A stretch of DNA of 64,000 nt from Burkholderiales bacterium (GTDB taxonomy: Bacteria; Pseudomonadota; Gammaproteobacteria; Burkholderiales; SG8-41). The stretch's first letter is position 1; the number at the start of each line of letters is the position of its first letter. Location: the NCBI GenBank assembly GCA_019744975.1, contig JAIETP010000025.1, forward strand, positions 124,001-188,000, in the 5' to 3' direction. Position numbers and translations under genes: made by a program. The notes beneath the pieces were generated by a model that saw only the letters and a list, made by a program, of their open reading frames with translations, was not told the DNA's origin and did not search any database. Positions 1-9,013 of this stretch are shown in pieces.

Positions 1-1
1 C

Positions 2-1600
2 GTCGCCGCCGGCCTGGCCATCGGTGTGCTGCAGACCGAGAAGGTCAACATCGGCGGCGTCGCGCCGCAGATCATTTACACCGCCAAAGACCGCAAGGTG
101 TATTCCATCGACGGACTGGGTGTCTGGCCGCGTGCCGTGACCCCGGATTATTTCCTGAAAAAACACGGCGGCAAGATTCCGCCCGGCGTGGAGCGCAGCG
201 TGGTGCCGGCTGCCCCCGATGCCTGGATTACCGCGCTGTCGCGTTTCGGCACCATGAGTTTCGGCGAGGTGGCGACGGCGGCAATCCGTTTCGCGAGCAA
301 GGGTTTCCCGATGTACCCGCTGATGGCCGAGTTTATTGCCGACAACACCGACAATTATTCGCGCTGGCCATCGAGCAAAAAGGTGTTCATGCCGGGCGGC
401 AAACCTCCGGTGCCGGGCAAGGTGTTCGTGCAGGCCGATCTCGGCCGCACGCTGCAGTACATGGTGGATCAGGAACGCCGCGCCGGCCGCAAGGGCCGCA
501 AGGCCGGGCTGCAGGCGGCGCGCGATGCGTTTTACAAGGGCGATATTGCGCGCGATGTCACAAAATGGATTACCCGGCAGGGCGGCCTGATGCGTTACGA
601 GGACTTCGCCGGCTTCAAGGTTAATTTTGAGCCGACGGTGAAATCGAAATTCGGCAACATCGAGCTGCATGCCTGCGGCCCGTGGTCGCAGGGTCCGGCA
701 TTGCCGATGGCGCTGAATATTCTCAAGGGTTACGACCTGAAGGTGCTGGGACACAACACGCCGCAATACATCCACGTCGTCACCGAAGCGCTGAAACTGG
801 CGTTTGCCGACCGCCATCACTATTTCGGTGATCCCAAATTCATCAAGATACCGTTGACCGGGCTGTTGTCGGAGAAATATTCGGCGTGGCGGCGTACGCT
901 GATTCGCGACCGTGAGGCCTGGCCGGGGATGCCGCCGGCGGGGGATCCGAAATCACTGACCGCTCTGCAGAACATCTGCATGCCGCCTCCGCAGTCCGAA
1001 GAAGCGCCGGGACCGGGTGACACTTCCTATCTGTGCGTCATCGACCGCCATGGCAATGCGTTTTCCGCGACACCTTCGGACGGTTCTGACAAGTCGCCGA
1101 TCATTCCCGGCGTGGGTATTGTCTGTTCGGGCCGCGGCACACAGTCGTGGTCGGATCCCTCGCATCCGTCATCGGTGGCGCCGGGCAAACGCCCGCGGCT
1201 GACGCCGAATCCGGCGCTGGCGCTGAAAAACGGCAAAGCCTACATGCCTTTCGGTACGCCGGGCGGCGATGTGCAGATCCAGGCGATGATCCAGGTCTTT
1301 CTTAACGTCAACGTGTTCGGCATGGGCGTGCAGGACGCCGTCGAAGCGCCGCGTTTTGCCAGTTACAGTTATCCGGGTTCGTTTGAGCCGCATGCCTATT
1401 TTCCCGGGCGCCTGTACCTGGAATCGCGTATTGCCAAGGAAACCGGTAACACGCTGGCAGCGATGGGACACAAGGTGTACTGGTGGGATGACATGACCTG
1501 GCTTGCGGGTTCGGTGTGCACCATCGTCAACGATCATGCACAGGGTGTGCTGCATGGCGGCGCGGATCCGCGGCGGCCGGCCTATGTGCTGGGGTGGTAA
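2..1600 (+). CDS. ggt: Gamma-glutamyltransferase family protein (5' end outside window)
   Basis: N-terminal nucleophile hydrolase that cleaves or transfers gamma-glutamyl groups, usually in the periplasm. The frame is open from base 2 (VAAGLAIGVLQTEK), which matches the conserved start of the large subunit, so the true start and any signal peptide lie upstream; an internal GTG at 26 is unlikely to be the start. The autocleavage and catalytic Thr is probably the ACT codon at 1022-1024 in GDTSYLCVID, and the small-subunit GTPGG motif follows near 1254. The small subunit ends normally at 1600. It stands about 100 bases before a Bug receptor gene on the same strand, which suggests use of an imported peptide or gamma-glutamyl compound, but this is inference. 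Family assignment is firm; substrate is not. Confidence 0.88.
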   Translation, partial: VAAGLAIGVLQTEKVNIGGVAPQIIYTAKDRKVYSIDGLGVWPRAVTPDYFLKKHGGKIPPGVERSVVPAAPDAWITALSRFGTMSFGEVATAAIRFASKGFPMYPLMAEFIADNTDNYSRWPSSKKVFMPGGKPPVPGKVFVQADLGRTLQYMVDQERRAGRKGRKAGLQAARDAFYKGDIARDVTKWITRQGGLMRYEDFAGFKVNFEPTVKSKFGNIELHACGPWSQGPALPMALNILKGYDLKVLGHNTPQYIHVVTEALKLAFADRHHYFGDPKFIKIPLTGLLSEKYSAWRRTLIRDREAWPGMPPAGDPKSLTALQNICMPPPQSEEAPGPGDTSYLCVIDRHGNAFSATPSDGSDKSPIIPGVGIVCSGRGTQSWSDPSHPSSVAPGKRPRLTPNPALALKNGKAYMPFGTPGGDVQIQAMIQVFLNVNVFGMGVQDAVEAPRFASYSYPGSFEPHAYFPGRLYLESRIAKETGNTLAAMGHKVYWWDDMTWLAGSVCTIVNDHAQGVLHGGADPRRPAYVLGW

Positions 1601-1705
1601 TGCCGGCCTGATCCGCGGGTGGCATGATTGATGCTAAGGCTTGTTGTTCCAGTTGTTGGCCCTGCAATTCTGATGATACGACCATAACAATTACGAGGAA
1701 CCCTC

Positions 1706-2680
1706 ATGAATATCCGTTACGCATGTCATATTCTTGCTGTACTCGGAGCGGCGGCCGCATTGCCGCCGGCGGCATTGGCCGCCAGTACTTATCCTGATCG
1801 TCCGGTGCGCCTGATTGTTGGTTTTCCGCCGGGCGGCGCGGCCGACATCCTGGGACGCATCGCGGCCCAGCAATTGAGCGATCGTCTGGGGCAGCAGGTG
1901 GTGGTCGACAATCGTGGCGGCGCCGGCGGCCTGATCGCCACCGAGATCGCGGTTAATGCCAATCCCGACGGCTACACGCTGCTGTTTTCATCGATTCCAC
2001 ACGTGATCAACCCGCACCTCTACAAGAAGGTGTCCTACGACGCGCTGAAGGACTTCGTACCGGTGGTGCAATTCGTCGCGGTGCCGCTGATGATGGCGAG
2101 CGGCAACAGCTTTCCCGCCAAAACTGTTGCCGAACTGCTCGCGTATCTGAAGGCGAACCCGGGCAAGGTCAACTACGGTTCGGGCGGCAGCGGTTCGTCG
2201 AGCCATCTCGCAATGGAGTTGTTCAAGTCGATGACCGGCACACGCATGGAGCATATTCCATACAAGGGAGTGGGTCCGCTGGTGACCGACATGCTGGGCG
2301 GCCAGATCGCGCTGACGATTTCGAGCGCGGTGCCCCTGTCGCCGCAGGTCAAGGCCGGCAAGCTGCGCGGCCTTGCGGTGACCAGTCCGAAACGTTCGAC
2401 GGCGTTTCCGGAGTTGCCCGCCATCGCCGAAACCGTCAAGGGTTACGAGGTGATCAACTGGTTCGGCATTTTTGTGCCGGCGGGCGCGCCGTCCGTGGCG
2501 GTGAGCCGCGTCAACACCGCGCTGAACGAGGCGCTGCGTTCCCCGGAACTGGTCAAGACCCTCAACGCGCGCGGCGCGGATGCGGTGGGTGGCAGCGCCG
2601 ACAGTTTTGCCAAAGTGGTGCGCGCGGACTTCGCAAAATGGGGGCGCGTGGTCAGGGATTCGGGCGCGAAAGTCGATTGA
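1706..2680 (+). CDS. Bug/TctC-type periplasmic solute receptor
   Basis: Extracytoplasmic binding protein of the Bug family, which captures carboxylates or similar small molecules for tripartite tricarboxylate transporters. A Sec signal peptide is visible (Arg at 4, hydrophobic stretch, cleavage probably after ALA near residue 26), followed by the family opening YPDRPVRLIVGFPPGG and the later PYKG and HLAMELFKSMTG segments. Length (324 residues) is normal. The ATG at 1706 has a GAGGAA ribosome site just upstream. No membrane subunits are adjacent, so it is an orphan receptor that must share a transporter encoded elsewhere or act in sensing. The ligand cannot be read from sequence. Confidence 0.93.
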   Translation: MNIRYACHILAVLGAAAALPPAALAASTYPDRPVRLIVGFPPGGAADILGRIAAQQLSDRLGQQVVVDNRGGAGGLIATEIAVNANPDGYTLLFSSIPHVINPHLYKKVSYDALKDFVPVVQFVAVPLMMASGNSFPAKTVAELLAYLKANPGKVNYGSGGSGSSSHLAMELFKSMTGTRMEHIPYKGVGPLVTDMLGGQIALTISSAVPLSPQVKAGKLRGLAVTSPKRSTAFPELPAIAETVKGYEVINWFGIFVPAGAPSVAVSRVNTALNEALRSPELVKTLNARGADAVGGSADSFAKVVRADFAKWGRVVRDSGAKVD

Positions 2681-2682
2681 GC

Positions 2683-3762
2683 GTGGTCGAAACACTGCCC
2701 GATCCGCGGGTAGCCGCGACGAATGCAGCCAATCCACGGATTGCCGCTGCGGCACAAACCGATGACGCCGTGCTGCAGGCGGCGCTGCAGCAGGCGCTGG
2801 CCGTCGGCGACGCCGCCGGCCTCCGCGCTGCGCTGCGCGCACAGCCGCCGGCCCGCGCGCAGCGTGTCGCGCGTGCGCTGGCCGCGGCTGTCGATGCCGG
2901 CGGCGAGGGCATCGGCCTGCGCTTTTTTGCGATTCCATTGGTGATCGTCGCCGGTGCGCGCAATCGCAGCACGGTGCCGGGCGTGCTGTCCGAAGTCGCC
3001 AAGATCTCCGCATTGCTGGAGCAGCACGGCGCCGTCGGTGTTACGCGCAACTTCGGCCTCGGTAATGCGCTGATCAGCGCGGCAGCATTGGATGCGCTGT
3101 CGCCCGTGGCCTTGTGGCGGGCGGCGGGTGATCCCGTGCAGCGTACGGTACTGGACGCGCTTCAGCCCGAACCCGTCGAGGTCGCGCCCGGCCGCGAGCA
3201 GGTGCATCTGCGTTTTATCACCGGTGCCGGCATCACGCCGCAGCATCTGCCGTCCTTCCTCGAGTCGGCCTCCAACATCGGCACTTGGGGCATGGCGATG
3301 ACCCGGGAACTCACGCGCCAGCTCGCGCAACCGGGTCTAGAAATCCTGCCGATGCCGCGCCCGCCGCAACCGCTGCTGCTCGCGGCCCATGCCGGTCGCC
3401 GTGCCCAGCTCGAGGCCGCGCTGAACCTGTTCCTCGGCAACACGCTGCGCCGTTTCCGCATGGCCGTCGGCGATCCGGAAGCCGTGTTGTCGGCGCACCG
3501 CCTCGACGGAGGGGCTGGCGAACTGCGGCTGAGCCTCAGCACGCCGCTGGATGATTCATTGTTCGAAGGATTTGCCTGGCCGCTGCAGCCGCAGGATGAG
3601 ACGGCGGAAGTTTCGCAACTGATTCAGTCCACGCTGGCTGAGTGTCGCGTGCCTTTGGTGACTGTACTGCAGCAGGTGTTGCCTGACCGCTTGCCGGGTG
3701 GTTCGGTGTTTGTGGCGGGGCGGATGTTGGGGGGCTTGGGGCAGGAGCCCGCCAAGCATTGA
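2683..3762 (+). CDS. Hypothetical protein
   Basis: I do not recognise this protein. From a GTG at 2683, two bases after the stop of the Bug receptor gene, it gives about 359 residues; an upstream in-frame start at 2638 would overlap the receptor gene and is less likely. It is rich in Ala, Leu, Arg and Pro, with no clear signal peptide or membrane span. A central part (VHLRFITGAGITPQHLPSFLESASNIGTW, here shown only in pieces: RFITGAG, SASNIGTWGMAM) looks structured and conserved-like. The base composition and codon use match neighbouring real genes, and no other long frame explains the stretch. Tight spacing suggests co-transcription with the receptor. Confidence 0.62.
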   Translation: MVETLPDPRVAATNAANPRIAAAAQTDDAVLQAALQQALAVGDAAGLRAALRAQPPARAQRVARALAAAVDAGGEGIGLRFFAIPLVIVAGARNRSTVPGVLSEVAKISALLEQHGAVGVTRNFGLGNALISAAALDALSPVALWRAAGDPVQRTVLDALQPEPVEVAPGREQVHLRFITGAGITPQHLPSFLESASNIGTWGMAMTRELTRQLAQPGLEILPMPRPPQPLLLAAHAGRRAQLEAALNLFLGNTLRRFRMAVGDPEAVLSAHRLDGGAGELRLSLSTPLDDSLFEGFAWPLQPQDETAEVSQLIQSTLAECRVPLVTVLQQVLPDRLPGGSVFVAGRMLGGLGQEPAKH

Positions 3763-3779
3763 TGCCTATAACTGGGCTC

Positions 3780-3806
3780 CTTTCCCCAAGGGGACTTCCT
3801 TCGGGA
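3780..3806. repeat. REP-like intergenic element
   Basis: The 163-base gap between 3762 and 3926 holds a short GC-rich element reading CCCCAAGGGGACTTCCTTCG, with an internal CCCC/GGGG dyad. The AAGGGGACTT.CTTCG core is the same as that seeding the tandem array at 33655-33785, and elements of this shape are frequent between genes of Burkholderiales. I see no gene in the gap. Confidence 0.5.
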
Positions 3807-3925
3807 CTCATCTGTCCTGCGAAATCACTTGGTTTTCGGCATTGACCGGAAAGGTTGCAGCCGATTTTTTTGCGACCGATGGCTGATCTCCAGTCCGCAT
3901 CACCGAAACTGCTACAGTGCGCGCC

Positions 3926-4906
3926 ATGAAACCCTATGCCGCACTGAATCCCGAAGTCATTCTCGACGCCATCGAATCCTGCAGCGGCCTGCGTTGTGAC
4001 GGCCGGCTGCAGGGACTTAACAGTTATGAAAACCGCGTCTACCAGGTGTGGCCGGAGGACGGCGTGTCGGTCGTCGCCAAGTTTTACCGTCCGCAGCGCT
4101 GGAGTTCGTCAGCGATCCAGGAGGAGCACGATTTTGCCGCGGAACTCGTCGCACGCGAACTGCCGGTGGTGGCGCCGCTGGTATTCAATGGCCGCACGCT
4201 GCACGAACACGGCGGTTTCCAGTTCGCGCTGACGCCGCGCCGCGGCGGGCGCACGCCGGAGCTGGAGGATCCGGAGACGCTGCAGTGGATGGGGCGCTTC
4301 ATCGCGCGCATCCATGCGGTGGGGCAGACCAGACCCTTTGAACATCGCCCGATGCTCGACATCGAATCCTTTGCCTGCGAGCCGGTGCAGTTCGTGCTCG
4401 ACAGCGAATTCGTGCCGGATGACCTCTACGACACCTATGCCAGCGTCGCCGAGGACGTGGTCGAACGGGTGGAGCGGCGCTGGGCGGCGGCCGGTGCAGT
4501 GCGCAATATACGGTTGCACGGTGATTGCCATGCCGGCAATGTGTTGTGGACCGACGAGGGGCCGCATTTTGTCGATCTCGACGATGCACGCATGGGGCCG
4601 GCGGTGCAGGACTTGTGGATGTGCCTGTCGGGCGACCGCAAGTCACAGCAGGCGCAGTTGTTGCATCTGCTCGAGGGTTACTGCGAATTCCGTGAGTTCG
4701 ATGCGACGGAGTTGATGCTGGTCGAGGCGCTGCGCACGCTGCGCATCGTGCACTACGCGGGCTGGCTGGCGCGGCGCTGGGACGATCCGGCCTTCCCGGC
4801 GAGTTTTCCCTTTTTCAACACCCAGCGTTACTGGCAGGACCACATCCTCGCGCTGCGCGAGCAGGCGGCGGCGCTGGATGAGCCGCCTTTGCAATGGCGG
4901 CGTTGA
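3926..4906 (+). CDS. srkA: Stress response serine/threonine kinase SrkA (YihE/RdoA)
   Basis: Cytoplasmic kinase of the APH/choline-kinase fold; the E. coli protein protects against death under stress. The family opening LNSYENRVYQV is followed by the phosphate-binding lysine in VAKFYRP, the catalytic loop LHGDCHAGNV near residue 197 and the metal-binding VDLDDA near 215. Length (326 residues) is typical. The ATG at 3926 is preferred to the GTG at 3917 because the start then fits the family N-terminus. The stop overlaps the next gene by 13 bases, so the two are likely co-translated. Confidence 0.93.
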   Translation: MKPYAALNPEVILDAIESCSGLRCDGRLQGLNSYENRVYQVWPEDGVSVVAKFYRPQRWSSSAIQEEHDFAAELVARELPVVAPLVFNGRTLHEHGGFQFALTPRRGGRTPELEDPETLQWMGRFIARIHAVGQTRPFEHRPMLDIESFACEPVQFVLDSEFVPDDLYDTYASVAEDVVERVERRWAAAGAVRNIRLHGDCHAGNVLWTDEGPHFVDLDDARMGPAVQDLWMCLSGDRKSQQAQLLHLLEGYCEFREFDATELMLVEALRTLRIVHYAGWLARRWDDPAFPASFPFFNTQRYWQDHILALREQAAALDEPPLQWRR

Positions 4907-5742
4907 AACACATGCTGTTGCAGCTGCTGACGGTCACGGTTGCGGCCTACGCCATAGTGGTGTTGTTCACCTGGCTGACGCAGGATCGGCTGATCTATTT
5001 TCCGCAGATCGGCGGTATCGCAAAGCTGACGCCGGCACAGGTCAAATTGCCGTTTGAAGATCTGCGCATTGCCACGGCGGACGGGGAAACGCTGGCTGCA
5101 TGGTGGGTCCCCGCCGCAGCATCACGCGGCGTGGTGCTGCTGTTCCATGGCAACGCCGGCAGCATCGCCGACCGCATTGACTATCTGCCGCATTTTCATG
5201 CAATGGGATACGCCGTGCTGCTGGTGGATTACCGTGGTTACGGCGCGAGCAGCGGAAAACCGTCGGAGCAGGGCACTTACCTCGATGCACAAGCCGCATG
5301 GGAATGGTTGACTGTCGGGCGCGGCATCAATCCCGGCGCCATCGTGCTGGCGGGTGAATCGCTGGGCGGCGCGGTGGCGGCTGAACTTGCCGCCCGGGTC
5401 CAGCCGCGGGCACTGTTGCTGATCTCCACCTTCACTTCGGTGCCGGATCTCGGCAGCGAAATTTATCCCTGGCTGCCGGTGCGTTTGATCAGCCGTTACC
5501 GTTATGACACGCTGTCGCATCTGCGCAATTATCGCGGCCCGGTGCTGATCGCCCACAGCCGTGATGATGAAATCGTGCCCTTTGCGCATGGCGAACGCCT
5601 TTTTGCGGCGGCGCCGGGTGACAAGTCAATGCTGGAAATGCGCGGCGGCCATAACGACAGTTTCCTGTTTTCGCAGCCGCCATGGGTGCGGACAGTGGGT
5701 GATTTTCTGGCGCATCATGCGGCATCTGCGAAAAATCAATAA
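4894..5742 (+). CDS. Alpha/beta hydrolase (BEM46/ABHD13-like), membrane anchored
   Basis: Serine hydrolase with one N-terminal membrane anchor (residues 5-27) and a periplasm- or cytoplasm-facing catalytic domain. The oxyanion motif HGNAG, the nucleophile elbow GESLGG (Ser near 155), an acid in SRDDEIVP and the catalytic His in GGHND are all present, as is DYRGYG. Members of this family are usually annotated as hydrolases of unknown substrate. It overlaps the srkA end by 13 bases and precedes the patatin gene by 19, forming a three-gene run. Confidence 0.88.
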   Translation: MAALKHMLLQLLTVTVAAYAIVVLFTWLTQDRLIYFPQIGGIAKLTPAQVKLPFEDLRIATADGETLAAWWVPAAASRGVVLLFHGNAGSIADRIDYLPHFHAMGYAVLLVDYRGYGASSGKPSEQGTYLDAQAAWEWLTVGRGINPGAIVLAGESLGGAVAAELAARVQPRALLLISTFTSVPDLGSEIYPWLPVRLISRYRYDTLSHLRNYRGPVLIAHSRDDEIVPFAHGERLFAAAPGDKSMLEMRGGHNDSFLFSQPPWVRTVGDFLAHHAASAKNQ

Positions 5743-5761
5743 CTTGCAGGATTGATTAAAA

Positions 5762-6568
5762 ATGAAAAGAGATCTGAAAATCGGTATTGCCCTGGGCTCC
5801 GGTTCCGCGCGTGGCTGGTCGCATATCGGAGTGCTGCGTACGCTGGAAAAAGCCGGCATCAAGCCGCAGATCGTCTGCGGCTCATCAATCGGCGCGCTGG
5901 TGGGTGCCGTTTACGCGGATGGCGATCTGGATGCGCTGGAGGAATGGGTGCTCGATCTGACCTGGCGCAAGGTGCTCGGTTTTTTTGATATCAGTTTCAG
6001 CGGCGGTTTTCTGAAAGGCGCAAAACTGATTTCCTTCATGCGCGACAACCTGCTGGACAAGCGGGTGGAGGACCTGGCGCTGCCTTTCGGTGCCGTGGCG
6101 ACGGATCTGCGCAGTGGCCACGAGGTCTGGTTGCGCGAAGGTATTGCCACCGACGTGGTACGGGCGTCGATTGCGACGCCTGGACTGTTCACGCCCTGTG
6201 AGCTTGACGGACGGTTGCTGGTGGATGGTGCGCTGGTGAACCCGGTGCCGGTATCCCTGTGCCGGGCGATGGGTGCTGATTTTGTCATCGGCGTCGATCT
6301 TGGTTCGGGCATTGCAGGACGCCATGTGCGTGGCAAGCTCCGCGACCGTCAACCGAACATGATCGAGGTGGTCGCGGAGAGCATCAGCATCATGCAGGTG
6401 CGCATTACCCGCAGCCGGCTGGCCGGTGAACCCGCTGATGTGCTGATCGCGCCCCGGCTGGGCAACATGGGGGCGCTCGATTACCACCGCGCCGCGGAGT
6501 CGGTCAAAGAGGGCAGGGTGGCGGCTGAATTGCTCCTGCCGCAGATCGAGCAGTTGCTCGCGGATTGA
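5762..6568 (+). CDS. rssA: Patatin-like phospholipase, RssA family
   Basis: Lipid acyl hydrolase of the bacterial patatin family. It starts like E. coli RssA (KIGIALGSGSARGWSHIG, residues 5-21), has the GxSxG nucleophile in GSSIG (Ser near 42) and the Asp of the catalytic dyad in DGALVNP (near 155). Length (268 residues) is close to the family norm. No signal peptide is seen, so it should be cytoplasmic. In E. coli rssA is paired with rssB; no rssB lies here, though a receiver-domain gene sits convergently just downstream. Confidence 0.92.
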   Translation: MKRDLKIGIALGSGSARGWSHIGVLRTLEKAGIKPQIVCGSSIGALVGAVYADGDLDALEEWVLDLTWRKVLGFFDISFSGGFLKGAKLISFMRDNLLDKRVEDLALPFGAVATDLRSGHEVWLREGIATDVVRASIATPGLFTPCELDGRLLVDGALVNPVPVSLCRAMGADFVIGVDLGSGIAGRHVRGKLRDRQPNMIEVVAESISIMQVRITRSRLAGEPADVLIAPRLGNMGALDYHRAAESVKEGRVAAELLLPQIEQLLAD

Positions 6569-6615
6569 CGCCGGTCTGACGCAGTTCCGACACAAGTCAG
6601 GTGAAAACAAGGGCT

Positions 6616-7398
6616 TCAGGGCAGGCCCAGCGCGTCCCGGGAGTAACGTACCAGGGCATCGGGCTTCACGGGTTTGTTGAGGTAACCCGAGGCCCCGTAG
6701 GCCAGTGCTGCCACGATGTCATCGCGTTCGGCACGCGCGGTCACCACGATGATCGGTGTTGATTTGAATTCCGGGTGTTCGTGCAATTTTCCCAGCACAT
6801 CCAGGCCGACGGCATCGCGCATTTCCACATCGATGATGATCAGGTCGGGCAGGGGCGGTTTGGCGAGTGCGGCGGCGATTTCGCCTCGGTTGGCTGCACC
6901 GCGGATGTCAAAACCTGCCTGCATCAGGCCGCGCGCGGCGGCCAGTGCTTCCGCCTCGTGGCTGTCGATGACCAGGATCACATGTTTGCCGCCGCCGCCG
7001 CGTGGTGTGATCGGTTTGCCCGGGCGGTTGAGGATGTTGATCTGGTAACCCGCCTTGAGTTTGCGTGCGCCTGAAATCGTGCCTTCGGCTTCGCGCCGCT
7101 GCTGCAGGGTTGGTTCCTTCGGACGTTCACTGAGAAAACTTTCCAGTTCGGCGACTGCTGCAGGCGCTGCCGTTGGCGCCGCGGCCGGAAGGATTTCGAT
7201 ATAACCTTCGTTGGCCAGTGCATCCATTGCCGCGGTGATGTCGCCGGCACGCGGAAATTTTGCGCGCATGTTTTCTGTGCTGGCCTGTTTGCCGACCGCG
7301 GCAAGCAACCCTTTGATGCCCGGTTTCAGTTTGCCCGGTTTGGCCGCGACTTCAGCGAGCCCCTTGGGCGTGGTGCGATAAAACGTTTTTTCAGTCAT
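6616..7398 (-). CDS. Receiver-domain protein with N-terminal winged-helix-like domain
   Basis: A 260-residue two-domain protein. Residues 5-70 form a small domain (FYRTTPKG ... LANEGYIEIL) that resembles a winged helix and also occurs at the start of the giant protein encoded at 9983-13240. After a linker, residues 138-258 form a response-regulator receiver: acid pocket around Asp145, phospho-acceptor Asp190 in LIIIDVEM, Thr220 and Lys242 in NKPVKP. The receiver is at the C-terminus, the reverse of most DNA-binding regulators. No histidine kinase lies nearby, so the partner is unknown. The gene is convergent with rssA. Confidence 0.82.
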   Translation of the reverse strand: MTEKTFYRTTPKGLAEVAAKPGKLKPGIKGLLAAVGKQASTENMRAKFPRAGDITAAMDALANEGYIEILPAAAPTAAPAAVAELESFLSERPKEPTLQQRREAEGTISGARKLKAGYQINILNRPGKPITPRGGGGKHVILVIDSHEAEALAAARGLMQAGFDIRGAANRGEIAAALAKPPLPDLIIIDVEMRDAVGLDVLGKLHEHPEFKSTPIIVVTARAERDDIVAALAYGASGYLNKPVKPDALVRYSRDALGLP

Positions 7399-7418
7399 GG
7401 TGTTTTTTATTCCGGCTT

Positions 7419-7535
7419 TTATTCGAACATTTCGCCAATATGATCCGCGATGGCCAAGGATGAAGCCAAACCCGGAGATTCGATGCCGGGCAGGTTAACA
7501 AGTTCCGGAGCGCAGTATTCAAGAAAGCCGCAAGT
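7419..7535 (-). pseudogene. C-terminal relic of an LhgO-type FAD oxidoreductase
   Basis: Minus-strand translation of this stretch ends PELVNLPGIESPGLASSL followed by AIADHIGEMFE and a TAA at 7419-7421. This is the characteristic C-terminus of the L-2-hydroxyglutarate oxidase/NAD(P)-FAD oxidoreductase family. A TAA at 7536-7538 closes the frame only 39 codons upstream, and the rest of the gene is absent: the DNA beyond belongs to the DUF3025 gene on the other strand. It ends 20 bases before the receiver-domain gene, as if once in an operon with it. Family match is from memory of the motif. Confidence 0.6.
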
Positions 7536-7571
7536 TTACTGGAAAACACCGGCGCGTCGTACACTTGGAAA

Positions 7572-8411
7572 ATGGATGAGTGGAAGGATGCCTTTGCAGA
7601 ACAGTCGCCGCCGCTGAAGGCGCTGCGCACAACGGCGCGGCAGCTTGCCGGTGCCGACTGGCCAGGGCGGTCACGTTTGCAGGACATTGTCGCCGGCGCC
7701 GGCATATGCACTGCATCCGGCCTGCCGCTGCAACTGGCGCCACCGGGCGGCGGTGAGTCATACGAACAACGCCTCTACGCACGGGGAGAAATGGGGTTTC
7801 GTGAACACAACTGGCACGATCTGTTCAATGTTCTGGCCTGGCTTGCGTTTCCGCAGGCCAAGGCGGCGCTGAACGCGCGTCATCATGCGGCCTTGCCTGC
7901 AGTCAGGGCGGGAGGACGCGGGCCGGTGCGCGATGCACTGACACTGTTCGATGAAAGCGGTGTCATCGTGATTTCCGCCGAGGCGGAACTGCTGCACATG
8001 ATTCGCGGGTTTCGCTGGAAACCCCTGTTCTGGGAGCGCCGTGCGGCAGTCCTTGCCGGCATGGACTTCCTGCTGTTTGGCCATGCCTTGTGTGAAAAGA
8101 TGCTCGCGCCGTACAAGGGCATCACCGGACGCGGACTGTTGCTGGAGGTGGGGCGGGATTTCCTGGAATTGCCGTTCGCGGAACAGTTGGCGCAGATCGA
8201 CTCCCGTGTGGCGTCGTGGATAAGCGATCCGCAGACCTTGCGCCATACCCATGAACTCGCGCCGCTGCCGGTGCTCGGGGTGCCTGGATGGTGCGCTGAC
8301 AATGCGCAGTCCGCTTATTACGATGACCGTGATCATTTCCGGCCGGGCAGGGGGCGCCGCCTGCCGGCATCTCCTGCCGCCGGTCCTGTGGCGCCGGAGG
8401 AAATCCGGTGA
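7572..8411 (+). CDS. DUF3025 domain protein
   Basis: A 279-residue protein of unknown function found widely in Betaproteobacteria. Recognisable features are the YEQRLY segment, [15 protein letters not shown] and the following [16 protein letters not shown], and the late [10 protein letters not shown]. No signal peptide or membrane span. The stop overlaps the start of dtd by four bases (GTGA), so the two are translationally coupled. It replaces the region where an LhgO-like gene once continued on the opposite strand. Confidence 0.78.
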   Translation: MDEWKDAFAEQSPPLKALRTTARQLAGADWPGRSRLQDIVAGAGICTASGLPLQLAPPGGGESYEQRLYARGEMGFREHNWHDLFNVLAWLAFPQAKAALNARHHAALPAVRAGGRGPVRDALTLFDESGVIVISAEAELLHMIRGFRWKPLFWERRAAVLAGMDFLLFGHALCEKMLAPYKGITGRGLLLEVGRDFLELPFAEQLAQIDSRVASWISDPQTLRHTHELAPLPVLGVPGWCADNAQSAYYDDRDHFRPGRGRRLPASPAAGPVAPEEIR

Positions 8412-8857
8412 TCGCCCTGCTGCAACGGGTCAGCATGGCGCAGGTGGTCATTGACGGTGCGACGGTGGGCGCCATCGAACGCGGTTTGCTGGTGCTGCTG
8501 GGTGTAGAGGCGGGGGATACCGTGGCGGAAGCCGATCGTCTGCTGGACCGGTTGCTGAAATACCGGGTCTTTAATGATGAAGCGGGAAAAATGAATCTGT
8601 CCTTGCGCGATATCGGTGGTGGTCTTTTACTGGTGCCGCAGTTCACGCTGGCGGCGGATACGGGCAAGGGGCTGCGTCCGGGTTTTTCGACCGCAGCATT
8701 GCCGGAGCAGGGCGGGGTGCTGTTTGAGCATGTTGCGGCCCGGGCGCGGGCCGCGCATGCGCGGGTGGCCACGGGCTGTTTCGGCGCGGACATGCAGGTC
8801 ACGCTGACCAATGACGGGCCGGTGACATTCTGGCTGCAGGTGAGACCCGGAGGCTGA
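8408..8857 (+). CDS. dtd: D-aminoacyl-tRNA deacylase
   Basis: Removes D-amino acids (and glycine from tRNA-Ala) mis-attached to tRNA, acting in the cytoplasm as a dimer. The full-length 149-residue protein starts [12 protein letters not shown] and carries the two signature motifs: PQFTLAADT (usually SQFTL, so the Ser is replaced by Pro here) near residue 77 and NDGPVTFWL near 136, the latter holding the Gly-cisPro pair. The GTG start is shared with the end of the DUF3025 gene. Confidence 0.95.
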   Translation: MIALLQRVSMAQVVIDGATVGAIERGLLVLLGVEAGDTVAEADRLLDRLLKYRVFNDEAGKMNLSLRDIGGGLLLVPQFTLAADTGKGLRPGFSTAALPEQGGVLFEHVAARARAAHARVATGCFGADMQVTLTNDGPVTFWLQVRPGG

Positions 8858-8883
8858 GTTAGAATCGCCGCCTGGCTGGGCAA

Positions 8884-8923
8884 TAGCTGAAATATAAAAA
8901 TATCAATAAAATCAAATACTTAT
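8884..8923 (+). repeat. Dispersed AT-rich repeat, copy A
   Basis: AT-rich element between dtd and htpX: TAGCTGA, ten A/T bases, then a 23-base core (8901-8923) beginning TATCAATAAAATC and ending CAAATACTTAT. The core is identical to that at 35244-35266, and a copy with one mismatch lies inside the oxoprolinase gene near 45685. It follows the stop of the upstream gene in the same orientation. Confidence 0.7.
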
Positions 8924-8948
8924 TTTATTTCTTCCGGGTGTCGTGTCT

Positions 8949-8976
8949 CTTGAACTTGCGCACTTCGCCCCTATCT
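8949..8976 (+). promoter_or_regulatory. Candidate sigma-32 (heat shock) promoter of htpX
   Basis: CTTGAAC at 8949-8955 and CCCCTATCT at 8968-8976, with 13 bases between CTTGAA and CCCC, closely fit the RpoH consensus. The start codon of htpX, a known heat-shock gene, is 38 bases downstream. Confidence 0.72.
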
Positions 8977-9013
8977 AATGTTTTGTCTTTAACCATCGGG
9001 GGTTAGTAAACCT

